A stretch of 64,000 nt of DNA from Candidatus Nitricoxidivorans perseverans. Its GTDB lineage: Bacteria; Pseudomonadota; Gammaproteobacteria; Burkholderiales; Rhodocyclaceae. The DNA lies in NCBI GenBank assembly GCA_030246985.1, contig CP107246.1:1304282-1368281 (forward strand). Reading direction: 5' to 3'. The position numbers and the translations under genes were made by a program. Shown piece after piece: positions 37,693 to 49,309 of this stretch. The notes below the pieces were generated by a model. That model made no database searches. It had not been told where the DNA came from and worked only from the letters and a program-made list of their open reading frames with translations. Numbering within the stretch: position 1 is the first letter of the stretch; each line of letters opens with the position of its first letter.

Positions 37693-39092
37693 TATTTTGC
37701 GAGCCGCAATTCGAAGCGGGTGCCCTCCGGTTCGGAGCGGACGGTGATTTCTCCGCCGTGGGCACGGGCGATTGAGCGGGTGATGGCCAGGCCGAGGCCG
37801 GCGCCTTCGCCCTCGCGGCGCCGCGAGGGATCGGCGCGGTAAAAGCGGTCGAACAGCCGCGGCAGATGTTCCGGCGGGATCGTTTCGCCCGTGTTCTCCA
37901 CAGACAAGATCACCGCGCCGTTTCCGGCCACTTCGATGCGGACGCATATCCCGCCGCCGGTGGGCGTGTGACGGATGGCGTTGGCGAGCAGGTTGCCGAT
38001 CGCGCGGCGCAGCATGAGCCGATCGCCGGGCACTTCTCCTTTGCCCTCCAGCGACAGGCGCACGCCCTTTTCCTCCGCCAGCGCCTCGTAAAAATCGAAC
38101 AGCTCACGCACCTGCGCGGCGAGGTCGACCGGTTCGCGGTTTGGCACGACCAGGCCGTGGTCAGCCTGCGCGAGAAAGAGCATGTCGCCGATCATGTGCG
38201 CCAGGTGCTCGTATTCCTCCGCGTTAGAGGCCAGCACCTCGCGATACTCGTCCGCGCTGCGCGCCCGGGCAAGCGCCACCTGGGTCTGGGTCATCAGGTT
38301 GCTGAGCGGCGTGCGCAGTTCGTGGGCGATATCGCCCGAAAAGTCGGAAAGCCGGCGGAAGGAGTCTTCCAGGCGGGCGAGCATGTCGTTCAGGGTTTCG
38401 GCCAGCTCGGCCAGCTCGGCGGGGACGGATTCCGCCGGCAGGCGGCGATCGAGCCGGCTTGCCGTCACCGCCGCCGCCTCGCGCCGCAGCGCGGAAAGAG
38501 GCATCAGTCCGCGCCGCACGGCGGCCCAGCCGAGAAAGCCGGTCAGCATGGCGGCGATGGCGACGAACAGCCACAGCGTGCGGCGGAACGAGGCCATGAA
38601 CCGCTCGTGGTGGCTGATGTCGATGGCCAAGGCGACGAGGGCGGGCGGCCAGCCATCGATCCCCGTCGGCAGCGGTGCGGCGATGCCGCGCCAGGGTTGT
38701 TCGCCCCGGTGCCAGACCCGCGGCGCGTCGGCGATCCTCGAACGGTCCAGCAGGTTTGCGGGGAAGTCGACGCCGGGCGTCCTGATGATGGTTTGCGCGC
38801 CGTCCTCGCCCGACAGGACGGCGACGGCCATCCCGCCGAGGCCGTGGTGCGAGGCGGCCATCTCGCTTTCAAGATGCTGCCGGAGGGCCGCGAGGTCGCC
38901 GGGCGAGCGAGCGCCGGCCAGCAGGTGTGCGGCTATCTGCATACGGCCGTTCATCGCCGCCATGTCCTGCTCGACGAAGTGCCGGTCGACCGTGTCGCCG
39001 ACCACGAGGCCCAGCGCGAGCAGCACGGCCGTCGATGCCGCGGCGAAAAGGAGCGTCAGACGAAGGGTGATCGACTTGCGCCCGGCATTCAA
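37692..39092 (-). CDS. CusS/IrlS-type heavy-metal sensor histidine kinase
   Basis: This 466-residue kinase has two membrane helices (about 10-30 and 165-185) flanking a periplasmic domain. A HAMP domain, an H-box ([19 protein letters not shown], His near 255) and a HATPase domain (N-box [17 protein letters not shown]-boxes [10 protein letters not shown] and GAGLGLAI) follow. The layout and H-box match the heavy-metal sensor kinase family (CusS, CopS, IrlS). No metal efflux gene lies nearby, so the signal is unknown. It overlaps the regulator stop by 4 bases and forms a two-gene operon with it. Confidence 0.88.
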   Translation of the reverse strand: MNAGRKSITLRLTLLFAAASTAVLLALGLVVGDTVDRHFVEQDMAAMNGRMQIAAHLLAGARSPGDLAALRQHLESEMAASHHGLGGMAVAVLSGEDGAQTIIRTPGVDFPANLLDRSRIADAPRVWHRGEQPWRGIAAPLPTGIDGWPPALVALAIDISHHERFMASFRRTLWLFVAIAAMLTGFLGWAAVRRGLMPLSALRREAAAVTASRLDRRLPAESVPAELAELAETLNDMLARLEDSFRRLSDFSGDIAHELRTPLSNLMTQTQVALARARSADEYREVLASNAEEYEHLAHMIGDMLFLAQADHGLVVPNREPVDLAAQVRELFDFYEALAEEKGVRLSLEGKGEVPGDRLMLRRAIGNLLANAIRHTPTGGGICVRIEVAGNGAVILSVENTGETIPPEHLPRLFDRFYRADPSRRREGEGAGLGLAITRSIARAHGGEITVRSEPEGTRFELRLAK

Positions 39093-39769
39093 TCGGAGTT
39101 GTCCTCCAGTACGTAGCCCATGCCGCGCACGGTGCGGATGAGCTTTGGCTCGAAGCCCTCATCCACCTTGGCGCGCAGGCGGCGCACGGCCACATCGATG
39201 ACGTTGGTGTCCGAATCGAAGTTCATGTCCCAGACCTGCGAGGCGATCAGCGAGCGCGGCAGCACTTCGCCGCGGCGGCGCAGCAGCAGTTCCAGCAGGG
39301 CGAACTCCTTGGCGGTGAGGTCGACGCGCCTTCCGCCGCGCGTCGCCCGGCGGCGCAGCAGATCGAGCTCCAGGTCCGCCGCCCGAAGGGTTTCCGGTTC
39401 CTTGCCACGCCCACCCCGGCGCAGCAGCGTGCGCACGCGGGCAAGCAGTTCGGCGAAGGCGAAGGGCTTGACGAGATAATCGTCGGCGCCCGACTCCAGC
39501 CCCCTGACCCGATCCTCGACGCGGTCACGGGCGGTGAGGAACAGCACCGGCATTTCCTTACCCGCCTTGCGGAACCCTTCGAGCACTTGCCAGCCTGAAA
39601 GCCCGGGCAGCATCACATCGAGGATCGCCAGGTCGTAGTGACCGGTCGCGCCCAGATGCAGGCCGTCGGGGCCATCGCGCGCCAAATCGACGACGAAACC
39701 GGCCTCGATCAAGCCCTGCCTCAGATAATCGCCGATCTTCGGCTCGTCCTCGACCACCAGGATTTTCAT
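39089..39769 (-). CDS. CusR/CopR-type OmpR-family response regulator
   Basis: This 226-residue regulator has a receiver domain (acidic pair VVEDEP, phospho-Asp in AILDVMLPG near residue 51, Lys in YLVKPFAF) and a C-terminal winged helix ([34 protein letters not shown]). The sequence is close to the CusR/CopR group, in line with the partner kinase. It is transcribed divergently from the HU gene, with 176 bases between them that must contain both promoters. Confidence 0.92.
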   Translation of the reverse strand: MKILVVEDEPKIGDYLRQGLIEAGFVVDLARDGPDGLHLGATGHYDLAILDVMLPGLSGWQVLEGFRKAGKEMPVLFLTARDRVEDRVRGLESGADDYLVKPFAFAELLARVRTLLRRGGRGKEPETLRAADLELDLLRRRATRGGRRVDLTAKEFALLELLLRRRGEVLPRSLIASQVWDMNFDSDTNVIDVAVRRLRAKVDEGFEPKLIRTVRGMGYVLEDNSD

Positions 39770-39945
39770 CGTGTCCGGGTTTCCCTTTCAGATGACGGCA
39801 TTGTAGGCGGGCGAAGCCGGGCTGTTCGGGCGATCGATGAATTTGTGTGTCATTGCAGCGGGGATGTTTCAAATCCGTTTCCCGGTAGTAGAATCCCGGA
39901 CGCAGCAACTCATTCACCCTTTCTTCAACCATGGGAGGTTAGCAA
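39770..39945. promoter_or_regulatory. Divergent promoter region of the regulator and HU genes
   Basis: On the plus strand TAGAAT at 39889-39894 is a good -10 element; a weak TTTCAA lies 16 bases upstream. GGGAGG at about 39931 is a strong ribosome site for the HU gene. Nothing comparable was recognised on the minus strand. Confidence 0.45.
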
Positions 39946-40242
39946 ATGAACAAATCCGAGCTGGTCGAAATCGCCGCCAAGGAAGCCGCCATCAGCAAAG
40001 CTGCTGCCGAGAAGGTCCTGACCGCCATGATGGGCGCCGTCGTCAAGGCCGTTTCAAAGGGTGATTCCGTGACCCTGGTGGGCTTCGGCACCTTCAAGTC
40101 GTCCAAGCGCGCCGCCCGTGCCGGCATCAACCCGAAGACCGGCGAGAAGCTGAAAATCGCTGCCACCACGGTGCCCCGTTTCACCGCCGGCGCCGGCTTC
40201 AAGGCCGCCGTGGGCGGCAAGAAAGCCGCCAAAAAGAAATAA
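39946..40242 (+). CDS. HU-family histone-like DNA-binding protein
   Basis: This 98-residue nucleoid protein has the full HU fold: helices MNKSELVEIAAKEAAISKAAAEKVL and a beta-arm region beginning GDSVTLVGFGTFKSSKRAARAGINPKTGE, with the arm-tip proline in the expected place (TTVPRF). A Lys/Ala-rich tail (GGKKAAKKK) extends slightly beyond the 90-residue norm. It bends and compacts DNA. A strong ribosome site precedes it. It is probably transcribed alone or with the glycine-run gene 71 bases downstream. Confidence 0.93.
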   Translation: MNKSELVEIAAKEAAISKAAAEKVLTAMMGAVVKAVSKGDSVTLVGFGTFKSSKRAARAGINPKTGEKLKIAATTVPRFTAGAGFKAAVGGKKAAKKK

Positions 40243-40313
40243 GTTCCACAAGCCCGGATCGTCGGGGTCGGATTGAGTCCGCGCCTCGACCTTCCCATTC
40301 AAGGATCCGCCCG

Positions 40314-40625
40314 TTGGATACGCCGCCAGTCGTACCTCAGATACCCCCTCCGCCGGACCCGCGTCGCCGCCTTCGGGAGCTGCTCGCCATCCCCGAGCGC
40401 GACCGTACCGACGCCCAGTGGGATGAGATCAACGATCTCGAGATTCAGTTTGCGCCAGGCAACCGGGCCTCGTCGTCATCCTCGCCTCCCTCATCGTCTC
40501 CGGGGAGGCCTTCCTTCGCACCGAAAAAGCAGCGTCCCAGAGGTGGCGGTGGCGGTGGCGGTGGCGGCGGTGGCGGCGGTGGCGGCGGTGGAGGCGGCGA
40601 CCGGCGACCGGCGAGGAAAAGGTAA
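40314..40625 (+). CDS. Small basic protein with a 19-residue glycine run
   Basis: This probable 103-residue protein starts with TTG, preceded by AAGGA with 8-base spacing. The first half is Pro-rich, then a charged helix ([33 protein letters not shown]). A Ser/Pro stretch, a run of 19 glycines and a basic tail (DRRPARKR) complete it. The Gly-plus-Arg composition recalls RNA-binding or condensate-forming tails. I do not recognise a named family. Reality is supported by the ribosome site, the ordered helix and the fit between HU and ubiA; it is the least certain gene of this area. Confidence 0.6.
   Translation: MDTPPVVPQIPPPPDPRRRLRELLAIPERDRTDAQWDEINDLEIQFAPGNRASSSSSPPSSSPGRPSFAPKKQRPRGGGGGGGGGGGGGGGGGGGDRRPARKR
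40542..40598 (+). repeat. GGT/GGC microsatellite encoding polyglycine
   Basis: Nineteen consecutive glycine codons, almost all GGT or GGC, form first GGTGGC hexamers and then GGCGGCGGT nonamers. Such tracts are prone to slippage, so the run length probably differs among related strains. Confidence 0.85.
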
Positions 40626-40719
40626 CCCCTTTCGGATTCGCATTGCCTTCGGCGGTATCGCTGCGCGCAGACCGATTGCGCCCTCGTTTTCCCCGTGCCG
40701 GGACAAGGTTGTGACAGAT

Positions 40720-41598
40720 ATGGCTGAAATCCGCGGAAAGCTCGATCAATACGAGCGCTTGATGCGGCTGGACAAGCCGATCGGCGTCCTGCTGCTGCTC
40801 TGGCCGACGCTGTGGGGGCTGTGGCTGGCTTCCCGAGGCCGGCCGGATCCGGAAGTCGCCTGGATATTCATCCTCGGCACGGTGCTGATGCGCTCGGCCG
40901 GTTGTGTCATCAACGATGTTGCCGACCGGGATTTCGACCGCCATGTCGAGCGCACGAAAGAGCGCCCGCTGACCGCCGGCCGAGTCAGCGTGAAAGAGGC
41001 GATGGCGCTGTTCGGCATCCTGGTGCTGCTGGCCTTCTTGCTCGTCCTGCCGCTGCTCACACCCTTGTTGTTCGGCCTGGCCTCGATCGCCCTGTTCTTG
41101 GCGGCGAGCTATCCTTTCACCAAGCGGTTCTTCGCCATTCCGCAGGCCTACCTGGGCGTCAGCTTCGGCTTCGGCATCCCCATGGCCTACGCCGCCGTCC
41201 TCGGCCATGTGCCCTGGACGGCCTGGGCGCTGCTCGCGGCCAATGTCTTCTGGGCCGTGGCCTACGACACCGAATATGCGATGGTCGACCGCGAGGACGA
41301 CCTCCGCATCGGCATCCGCACCTCGGCCATCACCTTCGGGCGCTTCGACGTGGCGGCGGTGATGCTCTGCTACGGCATGGCGCTCGGCATCCTCGCCTGG
41401 ATCGGCACACGGCTCGGCTTCGGCCTCTTCTACTTCGGCGGCCTCTTCGCCGCCACGGGCATCGCCCTCCACCACTGGAGGCTGATCCGCGGCCGGGAGC
41501 GCATGAAATGCTTCAAGGCCTTCCTGCACAACAACTGGCTCGGCGCGGCGGTATTCGCCGGCATCGTCGGCGAACTGAACCTGAGGCCGTTGCCATGA
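40720..41598 (+). CDS. ubiA: 4-hydroxybenzoate polyprenyltransferase
   Basis: This 292-residue membrane enzyme prenylates 4-hydroxybenzoate in ubiquinone synthesis. Both aspartate motifs are visible: [19 protein letters not shown] near residue 68 for the prenyl diphosphate, and [12 protein letters not shown] near residue 184. Eight or nine membrane helices span the protein. The start at ATG 40720 matches the family N-terminus ([27 protein letters not shown]). Its stop overlaps the ubiD start, giving a ubiA-ubiD operon for two successive ubiquinone steps. Confidence 0.96.
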   Translation: MAEIRGKLDQYERLMRLDKPIGVLLLLWPTLWGLWLASRGRPDPEVAWIFILGTVLMRSAGCVINDVADRDFDRHVERTKERPLTAGRVSVKEAMALFGILVLLAFLLVLPLLTPLLFGLASIALFLAASYPFTKRFFAIPQAYLGVSFGFGIPMAYAAVLGHVPWTAWALLAANVFWAVAYDTEYAMVDREDDLRIGIRTSAITFGRFDVAAVMLCYGMALGILAWIGTRLGFGLFYFGGLFAATGIALHHWRLIRGRERMKCFKAFLHNNWLGAAVFAGIVGELNLRPLP

Positions 41599-43058
41599 AA
41601 TACCATGACCTGCGCGATTTCATCGCACAATTGGAGAAGCTCGGCGAGCTGAAGCGCATCGCCGTCGAGGTCGATCCGAAGCTGGAAATGACCGATATCT
41701 GCGACCGCGTGCTGCGGGCCGGCGGGCCGGCGCTGCTGTTCGAGAAGCCCAGGGGCCATTCCATCCCCGTGCTCGCCAACCTGTTCGGCACGCCGAAGCG
41801 CGTCGCGCTGGGCATGGGCGAAGAGTCAGTCTCGGCGCTGCGGCGGGTGGGCGAGCTGCTCGCGTATCTCAAGGAGCCGGAGCCGCCCAAAGGATTGCGC
41901 GACGCCTGGGAGAAGCTGCCGGTGCTGAAGCAGGTGCTGCACATGGCGCCCAGGGTGCTCTCCTCCGCGCCCTGCCAGGAGGTGGTGTGGGAGGGCGCGG
42001 ACGTCGACCTTTCCCGCCTGCCGGTGCAGACCTGCTGGCCGGGCGACGCGGCGCCGCTCATCACCTGGGGGCTCACGGTGACGCGCGGGCCCAACAAGTC
42101 CCGCCAGAACCTGGGCATTTACCGGCAGCAGGTGATTGCATCCAACAAGGTCATCATGCGCTGGCTGTCGCATCGCGGCGGGGCGCTGGATTTCCACGAC
42201 CACTGCGGGAAGCATCCCGGCCAGCCGTTCCCCGTGGCGGTGGTGATCGGCGCCGATCCGGCGACGATCCTCGGCGCGGTGACGCCCGTGCCCGACACGC
42301 TTTCCGAGTACCAGTTCGCCGGGCTCCTGCGCGGGGCGAAGACGGAAGTGGTGAAGTGCCTGGGCTCGGACCTGCAGGTGCCCTCATCCGCGGAGATCGT
42401 CCTCGAAGGCGTGATCCATCCGGGGGAAACCGCTCTGGAAGGGCCGTTTGGCGACCACACCGGCTACTACAACGAGCAGGCCGCATTCCCAGTGTTCACT
42501 ATCGAGCGCATCACGATGCGGCGCGATCCGATCTACCACTCCACCTACACCGGCAAGCCGCCCGACGAGCCGGCGATGCTGGGCGTGGCGCTGAACGAGG
42601 TGTTCGTGCCGCTGCTGCAAAAGCAGTTCCCGGAGATCGCCGACTTCTACCTGCCGCCCGAGGGCTGTTCCTACCGGCTCGCGGTGGTCAGCATCCGGAA
42701 GCAGTACCCCGGCCACGCGAAGCGCGTGATGTTCGGCATCTGGAGCTTCCTGCGGCAGTTCATGTACACCAAGTTCATCATCGTCACCGACGACGACGTG
42801 GATGTGCGCTCATGGCCCGAAGTGGTCTGGGCCATGACGACGCGCGTCGACGCGGCGAGGGACACCCTGATCGCCGAGAACACGCCGATCGACTACCTCG
42901 ACTTCGCCAGTCCCGTCGCCGGCCTGGGCAGCAAGATGGGCATCGACGCGACGAACAAGTGGCCGGGCGAGACGGCCCGCGAATGGGGCCGGCCCATCGC
43001 CATGGATGCCGAGGCGAAGCGGCGCGTCGATGCGCTGTGGGAATCCCTGGGCCTGTAA
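41595..43058 (+). CDS. ubiD: 4-hydroxy-3-polyprenylbenzoate decarboxylase
   Basis: This 487-residue enzyme decarboxylates the UbiA product using prenylated FMN, which is made by UbiX (not in this window). The N-terminus [22 protein letters not shown] is diagnostic. The cofactor/metal region [26 protein letters not shown] and the catalytic Arg-Glu-Asp set around [12 protein letters not shown] and [11 protein letters not shown] are visible. Length is normal for UbiD proper (about 490), distinguishing it from the paralogues that act on aromatic substrates. It converges on the DUF47 gene, with stops 4 bases apart. Confidence 0.96.
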   Translation: MKYHDLRDFIAQLEKLGELKRIAVEVDPKLEMTDICDRVLRAGGPALLFEKPRGHSIPVLANLFGTPKRVALGMGEESVSALRRVGELLAYLKEPEPPKGLRDAWEKLPVLKQVLHMAPRVLSSAPCQEVVWEGADVDLSRLPVQTCWPGDAAPLITWGLTVTRGPNKSRQNLGIYRQQVIASNKVIMRWLSHRGGALDFHDHCGKHPGQPFPVAVVIGADPATILGAVTPVPDTLSEYQFAGLLRGAKTEVVKCLGSDLQVPSSAEIVLEGVIHPGETALEGPFGDHTGYYNEQAAFPVFTIERITMRRDPIYHSTYTGKPPDEPAMLGVALNEVFVPLLQKQFPEIADFYLPPEGCSYRLAVVSIRKQYPGHAKRVMFGIWSFLRQFMYTKFIIVTDDDVDVRSWPEVVWAMTTRVDAARDTLIAENTPIDYLDFASPVAGLGSKMGIDATNKWPGETAREWGRPIAMDAEAKRRVDALWESLGL

Positions 43059-43062
43059 GCCC

Positions 43063-43716
43063 TCAGACCATCTTCACCACGATGTCGTGCAGCGTGTTGG
43101 CGCAATGGGCCATGCGTTCGGCGGCGTTGGTCAGGTGACGGTAGATTTCCCGCTGCTTGAACATGTGGATGTACTGATCGCCCTGGAACAGCTCGGCCAG
43201 GGCCTTGCGGTAGAGCTTTTCCACCCTGCGCTCGGCCTTGCGGGCGACATTGGCGTCGTCGGCCGCCTCGCCGGGATTCACGCTCAGCTTGCCGAAGCCG
43301 GCCTCCAGTGCCATCACGCCCTCGAGGAGATGCCGCGCCATCTCCACGGTGACGGTGTCGGGCGTCAGCACCAGGGCATGCATTTCGCTCACGGCGTCCT
43401 TGCAGCCGTTGACCACCTCGTCAAGGGTGGTGATGGCCCGGTAGATGTCCTCGCGGTCGATCGGCGTGGAGAAGGCCTCGTTGAGGATATGGATGTTGCG
43501 GATCTTTACCCGATCGGCGGCGTGCTCGTCCTCGCGGATATCCTGGCCTACCTCGTCGTCGTTGGTCTCCATGAAGCGCACCAGCAGGCCGACGGTGTGG
43601 ACCACCTGCCGGCTCTGCTCGTGCAACAAGCGGAAGAAGTCGGGCGACCGTGGGAAGAAGCGCTCGAAGAGTCGCGCCAGCAGGGTTTTCCCCTGATCGG
43701 AATCGGTGTTTGTCAT
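43063..43716 (-). CDS. DUF47 (PhoU-like) partner of the Pit phosphate transporter
   Basis: This 217-residue all-helical protein of the DUF47/PhoU-like family (TIGR00153 type) is normally paired with a Pit transporter and thought to regulate it. Metal-binding-type acidic motifs are seen (REDEHAADRVKIRNI near residue 62; TTLDEVVNGCKDAVSE near residue 93). The start at 43716 overlaps the pit stop by 4 bases. The pair is a standard low-affinity phosphate uptake module. Confidence 0.9.
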   Translation of the reverse strand: MTNTDSDQGKTLLARLFERFFPRSPDFFRLLHEQSRQVVHTVGLLVRFMETNDDEVGQDIREDEHAADRVKIRNIHILNEAFSTPIDREDIYRAITTLDEVVNGCKDAVSEMHALVLTPDTVTVEMARHLLEGVMALEAGFGKLSVNPGEAADDANVARKAERRVEKLYRKALAELFQGDQYIHMFKQREIYRHLTNAAERMAHCANTLHDIVVKMV

Positions 43717-44765
43717 GATGGGCTCCCCAGGAGGGACTGGACGGTGTGCAACAAGGTGTAGCTGGCCACGGACACGGCGGCGGCGCCGGGAATGGTGACG
43801 ACCCAGGTGGTGGCGATCTCGCGCGCCTTGGCCCAGCGCACGGCCTTGGGCCGCTCCGAGGCGCCGATGCCCATGATCGAGGTGGCGACAACATGCGTCG
43901 TCGAAACCGGCGCGCCGAGCGCCGAGGCGGTGAAGATCACCGCCGCCGAGGTGAGCTGGGAATCGATCGCATGTAGCGGGCGCACCTTGTAGATGGCGAA
44001 GCCGAGCGTGCGCACGATGCGCCAGCCGCCGGAGAGGATGCCCAGCGTCATGGCGGTGGCGCAAGCGAACATTACCCAGAACGGCACCTCGAATTTTTCG
44101 ATGAAGCCGCCCATCAGCAGCACCAGCGTCAGGATGCCCATGCTTTTCTGCGCATCGTTGGCGCCGTGAGAGAACCCCAGCCCCGCCGCCGTGAGCCACT
44201 GCGCGTTGCGCAGGTTGCGGTTCATGATGGGCCGGGCGCCGGCAAGCAGCGTCAGCATGAGCTTGTGAAGGAGATAGCCGACCCAGAAGCCGACCAGGGG
44301 AGAGAGCACCAGCGCCAGCAGCACCTTCATGATGCCGGTGACATGTCCATGGGCGAGTTCCGCGAATCCCCATGCGACATGGTCGGCGCCGACGGACACC
44401 ATCACGGCGCCGGCCAGGCCGCCGACCAGGGCGTGGGAAGACGACGAGGGAATGCCGCGCCACCAGGTGAACAGGTTCCATGCGATGGCGCCGATCAGGC
44501 CGCAAAGAATGATGGCGATCGACATCGCCGCATCGATGCCGTCGAGGTTGACGAACTTGCCGATGGTGTTGGCCACCGCCGTGCCGCCAAGCAGCGGGCC
44601 GAGAAACTCGAAGGCGCCGACGACGAGCACTGCCTGCACCGGCGTCATGGCCCGCGACGCTATGACGCTGGCGACGATGTTGGCGGCGTCATGGAAGCCG
44701 TTGGTGTAGTCGAACAGCAGGACGATCAGCACGGCGGCCGCGACCAGCAAAAGAAGGGTGTCCAT
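43713..44765 (-). CDS. pit: Inorganic phosphate transporter, Pit family
   Basis: This 350-residue permease takes up metal-phosphate with protons. The duplicated family signature is present as FDYTNGFHDAANIVAS near residue 20 and GFSHGANDAQKSMGI near residue 205, and about ten membrane helices are seen. The start could be 44765 or 44774 (three codons longer). Either places it at the dacB stop, so it may be expressed behind dacB. The gene is followed by its DUF47 partner with a 4-base overlap. Confidence 0.93.
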   Translation of the reverse strand: MDTLLLLVAAAVLIVLLFDYTNGFHDAANIVASVIASRAMTPVQAVLVVGAFEFLGPLLGGTAVANTIGKFVNLDGIDAAMSIAIILCGLIGAIAWNLFTWWRGIPSSSSHALVGGLAGAVMVSVGADHVAWGFAELAHGHVTGIMKVLLALVLSPLVGFWVGYLLHKLMLTLLAGARPIMNRNLRNAQWLTAAGLGFSHGANDAQKSMGILTLVLLMGGFIEKFEVPFWVMFACATAMTLGILSGGWRIVRTLGFAIYKVRPLHAIDSQLTSAAVIFTASALGAPVSTTHVVATSIMGIGASERPKAVRWAKAREIATTWVVTIPGAAAVSVASYTLLHTVQSLLGSPS

Positions 44766-44766
44766 G

Positions 44767-46179
44767 TCAGCCATCGTATACCCAGGCAAGCAGCGCATCC
44801 AGCGCGGGCTGGGCGGCCCTGGCGTTTGGATGATTGATGAAACAGACGACGATCTGGCGCCGACCCCGGGCATCGAGCACATAGCCGGCGATGGCGCGCG
44901 CGCCTTCCAGGTAGCCCGTCTTGACATGGGCGCGGCCGGCGACGCCGTTCTCCTTCAGGCGCTTCTTCATCGTGCCGTCGATGGCGACCACGGGCAGGGA
45001 AGACATCAGTTCCGGCATTACCGGGCTTTGCCATGCTTCCGCCAGCAGACGGACGAGGTTGGCGGCGCTGATGCGTTCCTGCCTTGACAGGCCGGCGCCG
45101 TTTTCCAGCACCAGCTCCGGGAAGTCCAGCTTCCGGGCGGCGAGCCAGCGGCGCAGCACGGCCTCGGCATCCTCCGGCCGGCCGCCCGCATCGCGCCCCA
45201 GCGCGAGATAGAGCTGCCGGGCCATCACGTTGTTTGAAAACTTGTTGATGTCGCGCACGATCTCGGCCAGCGCGGGCGACTCGACGAAAGTCAGCACGCG
45301 CGCGGCGGCGGGCGTTTCGCCGTCCCGCACCCCGCCCTCGAAGCGCCCCCCCAGTTCTCGCCAGAGCTGCGCGAATACGCCGAGCACGTAGCGGTCGTGC
45401 GGCAGCGCGGCGACGTTCCAGGTTTTCTCGCCGCAGGCGGCGGAATAGGCGCCCGTCAGCGACAGGCGATAGCGGCCGCCCCGCTCCGACAGATCGGCGC
45501 GCAGGCTCTCCTGCCAGTCGCCGCAGCCGTTGTTGCGGAGCCGGAGGGCGTTGACCAGGTCCACGTTGGCCGGCATCGGTTCGGGCAGGACGCGGACAGA
45601 CTTGCCCGCGGCATCCGGGGCCAGGGCGAGGCGGATCGTCTTGAAGTTCAGCAGCAATGCGTCTGGGCCGACGTTGTACGGCCGCGTCGGCTTGCCATCG
45701 AACGCGGCGGGATCGTGGCCGTTCGGCCGCAGTGCCGCGCGGTCGAGCACCAGGTCGCCGCGGATGTCGCGGACGCCGCGCGCGCGCAGTCCGCGCAGCA
45801 GCAGCCAGAATTGCTCGAAGGTCAGCTTCGGATCGCCGCTGCCCTTGAGATACAGGTCGCCGGCCAGCACGCCGTCTTCCCCGACGGGCGCCGCCGCGAG
45901 CGCCTGCGTGACCCACGCATGCGCCGGCCCCAGAAGCTCCAGGGCGGCGAAGGTCGTCAGCAGCTTGATCGTGGAAGCCGGATTCATGGCCGCCCGGCCA
46001 TTGACGTTCAAGCGGGGCGCGCTTTCCCCCGCCTCCTGCACGACGACGGCGACGGCGTCCTGCGGAATGTCCGCCGCCCTGAGCGCGGCAGCGACGGGGG
46101 GCGGCAGCCGCCCGCCCTCCTGGGCGCCGGCGGAAGCGGCGAAGCAGGCGAAAACCAGCAGTCCGAGGATGTGCTTCAT
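44767..46179 (-). CDS. dacB: PBP4-type D-alanyl-D-alanine carboxypeptidase/endopeptidase
   Basis: This 470-residue periplasmic enzyme (peptidase family S13) trims and cleaves peptidoglycan cross-links. It has a signal peptide ([20 protein letters not shown]). The SxxK active site is STIK ([11 protein letters not shown], near residue 60), SxN is SNN ([12 protein letters not shown]) and the KTG box is [16 protein letters not shown] long insertion between SxxK and SxN is normal for PBP4. It lies upstream of pit and is divergent from groES. Confidence 0.94.
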   Translation of the reverse strand: MKHILGLLVFACFAASAGAQEGGRLPPPVAAALRAADIPQDAVAVVVQEAGESAPRLNVNGRAAMNPASTIKLLTTFAALELLGPAHAWVTQALAAAPVGEDGVLAGDLYLKGSGDPKLTFEQFWLLLRGLRARGVRDIRGDLVLDRAALRPNGHDPAAFDGKPTRPYNVGPDALLLNFKTIRLALAPDAAGKSVRVLPEPMPANVDLVNALRLRNNGCGDWQESLRADLSERGGRYRLSLTGAYSAACGEKTWNVAALPHDRYVLGVFAQLWRELGGRFEGGVRDGETPAAARVLTFVESPALAEIVRDINKFSNNVMARQLYLALGRDAGGRPEDAEAVLRRWLAARKLDFPELVLENGAGLSRQERISAANLVRLLAEAWQSPVMPELMSSLPVVAIDGTMKKRLKENGVAGRAHVKTGYLEGARAIAGYVLDARGRRQIVVCFINHPNARAAQPALDALLAWVYDG

Positions 46180-46223
46180 GTGTGGAAATGATAGGTCGTT
46201 TTGCCGCCGTCGATGCCGCCGGA

Positions 46224-46253
46224 CTTGAAAAACGTGGCGCCAGCCCCTATCAT
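46224..46253 (+). promoter_or_regulatory. Heat-shock (sigma-32-type) promoter of groESL
   Basis: CTTGAAA at 46224-46230 and CCCCTATCAT at 46244-46253 are separated by 13 bases, matching the sigma-32 consensus (CTTGAAA, 11-16 bases, CCCCATNT). The same bases also read as a sigma-70 promoter, TTGAAA - 17 bases - TATCAT. The -10 end touches the CIRCE operator. Confidence 0.85.
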
Positions 46254-46279
46254 TGGCACTCGCTTAAGTCGAGTGCTAA
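46253..46279 (+). promoter_or_regulatory. CIRCE operator (HrcA site)
   Basis: TTGGCACTC (46253-46261), nine bases, GAGTGCTAA (46271-46279) equals the CIRCE consensus TTAGCACTC-N9-GAGTGCTAA except for one base. It overlaps the promoter -10/start region, so HrcA repression at normal temperature is expected; hrcA is not in this window. Confidence 0.93.
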
Positions 46280-46355
46280 CAAAAACCAACTCCGCAAGTT
46301 CCCCCCGCAGAGGCATTCCCCTGCACCCATCCATTCGTCAAAAGGAGACAAGTCG

Positions 46356-46646
46356 ATGAAAATTCGTCCTTTGCATGACCGCGTGATCGTCAAGCGCGTC
46401 GAAGCCGAGCGCACCACCGCCTCCGGCATCGTCATTCCCGACACCGCCGGCGAGAAGCCCGACCAGGGCGAAGTCATCGCCGTCGGCACCGGCAAGATCC
46501 TGGAGGATGGCAAGGTTCGCCCGATGGCCGTCAAGGCCGGCGACCGCGTGCTGTTCGGCAAGTATTCCGGCCAGGCGGTCAAGGTCGAGGGCGAGGAGCT
46601 GCTGGTCATGCGCGAAGAAGACATCATGGGCGTCGTTGAGGCCTGA
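46356..46646 (+). CDS. groES: Co-chaperonin GroES
   Basis: This 96-residue co-chaperonin forms the heptameric lid of GroEL. It begins [18 protein letters not shown]. The mobile loop that contacts GroEL is [22 protein letters not shown] near residues 17-38, and the roof region follows. A strong AAAGGAG ribosome site precedes the ATG at 46356; the frame extends upstream only as non-conserved sequence. It is the first gene of groESL, 28 bases before groEL. Confidence 0.98.
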   Translation: MKIRPLHDRVIVKRVEAERTTASGIVIPDTAGEKPDQGEVIAVGTGKILEDGKVRPMAVKAGDRVLFGKYSGQAVKVEGEELLVMREEDIMGVVEA

Positions 46647-46671
46647 TTAACCGAATTTAATGGAGAAATAG

Positions 46672-48327
<1,656 letters not shown>

Positions 48328-48356
48328 TGCCCGCCTGAGCCTCGCTCAAGCAATAC

Positions 48357-48390
48357 AAACGCCCCGTCCGGGAAACCGGCGGGGCGTTTT
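48357..48390 (+). terminator. Intrinsic terminator of groESL
   Basis: The outer stem AAACGCCCCG/CGGGGCGTTT continues after one unpaired T into an inner CCGG/CCGG stem with a GAAA tetraloop, and a TTTTG tract follows. It closes the groESL transcript 30 bases after the stop codon. Confidence 0.92.
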
Positions 48391-48625
48391 GTTCATGTGC
48401 GGCGCGCGCGGCGGCACCGGGTGCTGCCGCGCCGCGTGATAGACTTTCCGGGACAAAAAAACGGTAGGGGGCGACCATGCAGGGAGGGCGGCCACCCCCT
48501 GAGGCGGCGGGGTCGAGAGGATCGGCCCCACTGCCTCCAAAGACCGGATAAAAGGAGAACAGCGGCATTCATATTAATGCCGCTTGCTTACTGGCGACTT
48601 ACAGGATCATTGCCGGCGCCGAGCC
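48391..48625 (+). promoter_or_regulatory. Intergenic region with 22-base palindrome before a two-component operon
   Basis: This 235-base stretch has no convincing gene. At 48562-48583 lies a perfect inverted repeat, GCGGCATT-N6-AATGCCGC, 43 bases upstream of the regulator ATG. It lacks a following T-run, so it is a better operator than terminator. AAAGGAG at about 48551 precedes no plausible gene start. The rest is GC-rich and partly self-complementary (around 48500-48537). Confidence 0.5.

Positions 48626-49295
<670 letters not shown>

Positions 49296-49309
<14 letters not shown>

Noticed and set aside
40542..40598. Regular repeats as a possible CRISPR-like array
   Set aside because: The units are triplets in frame for glycine with no spacers. 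No CRISPR array was found anywhere in the window.
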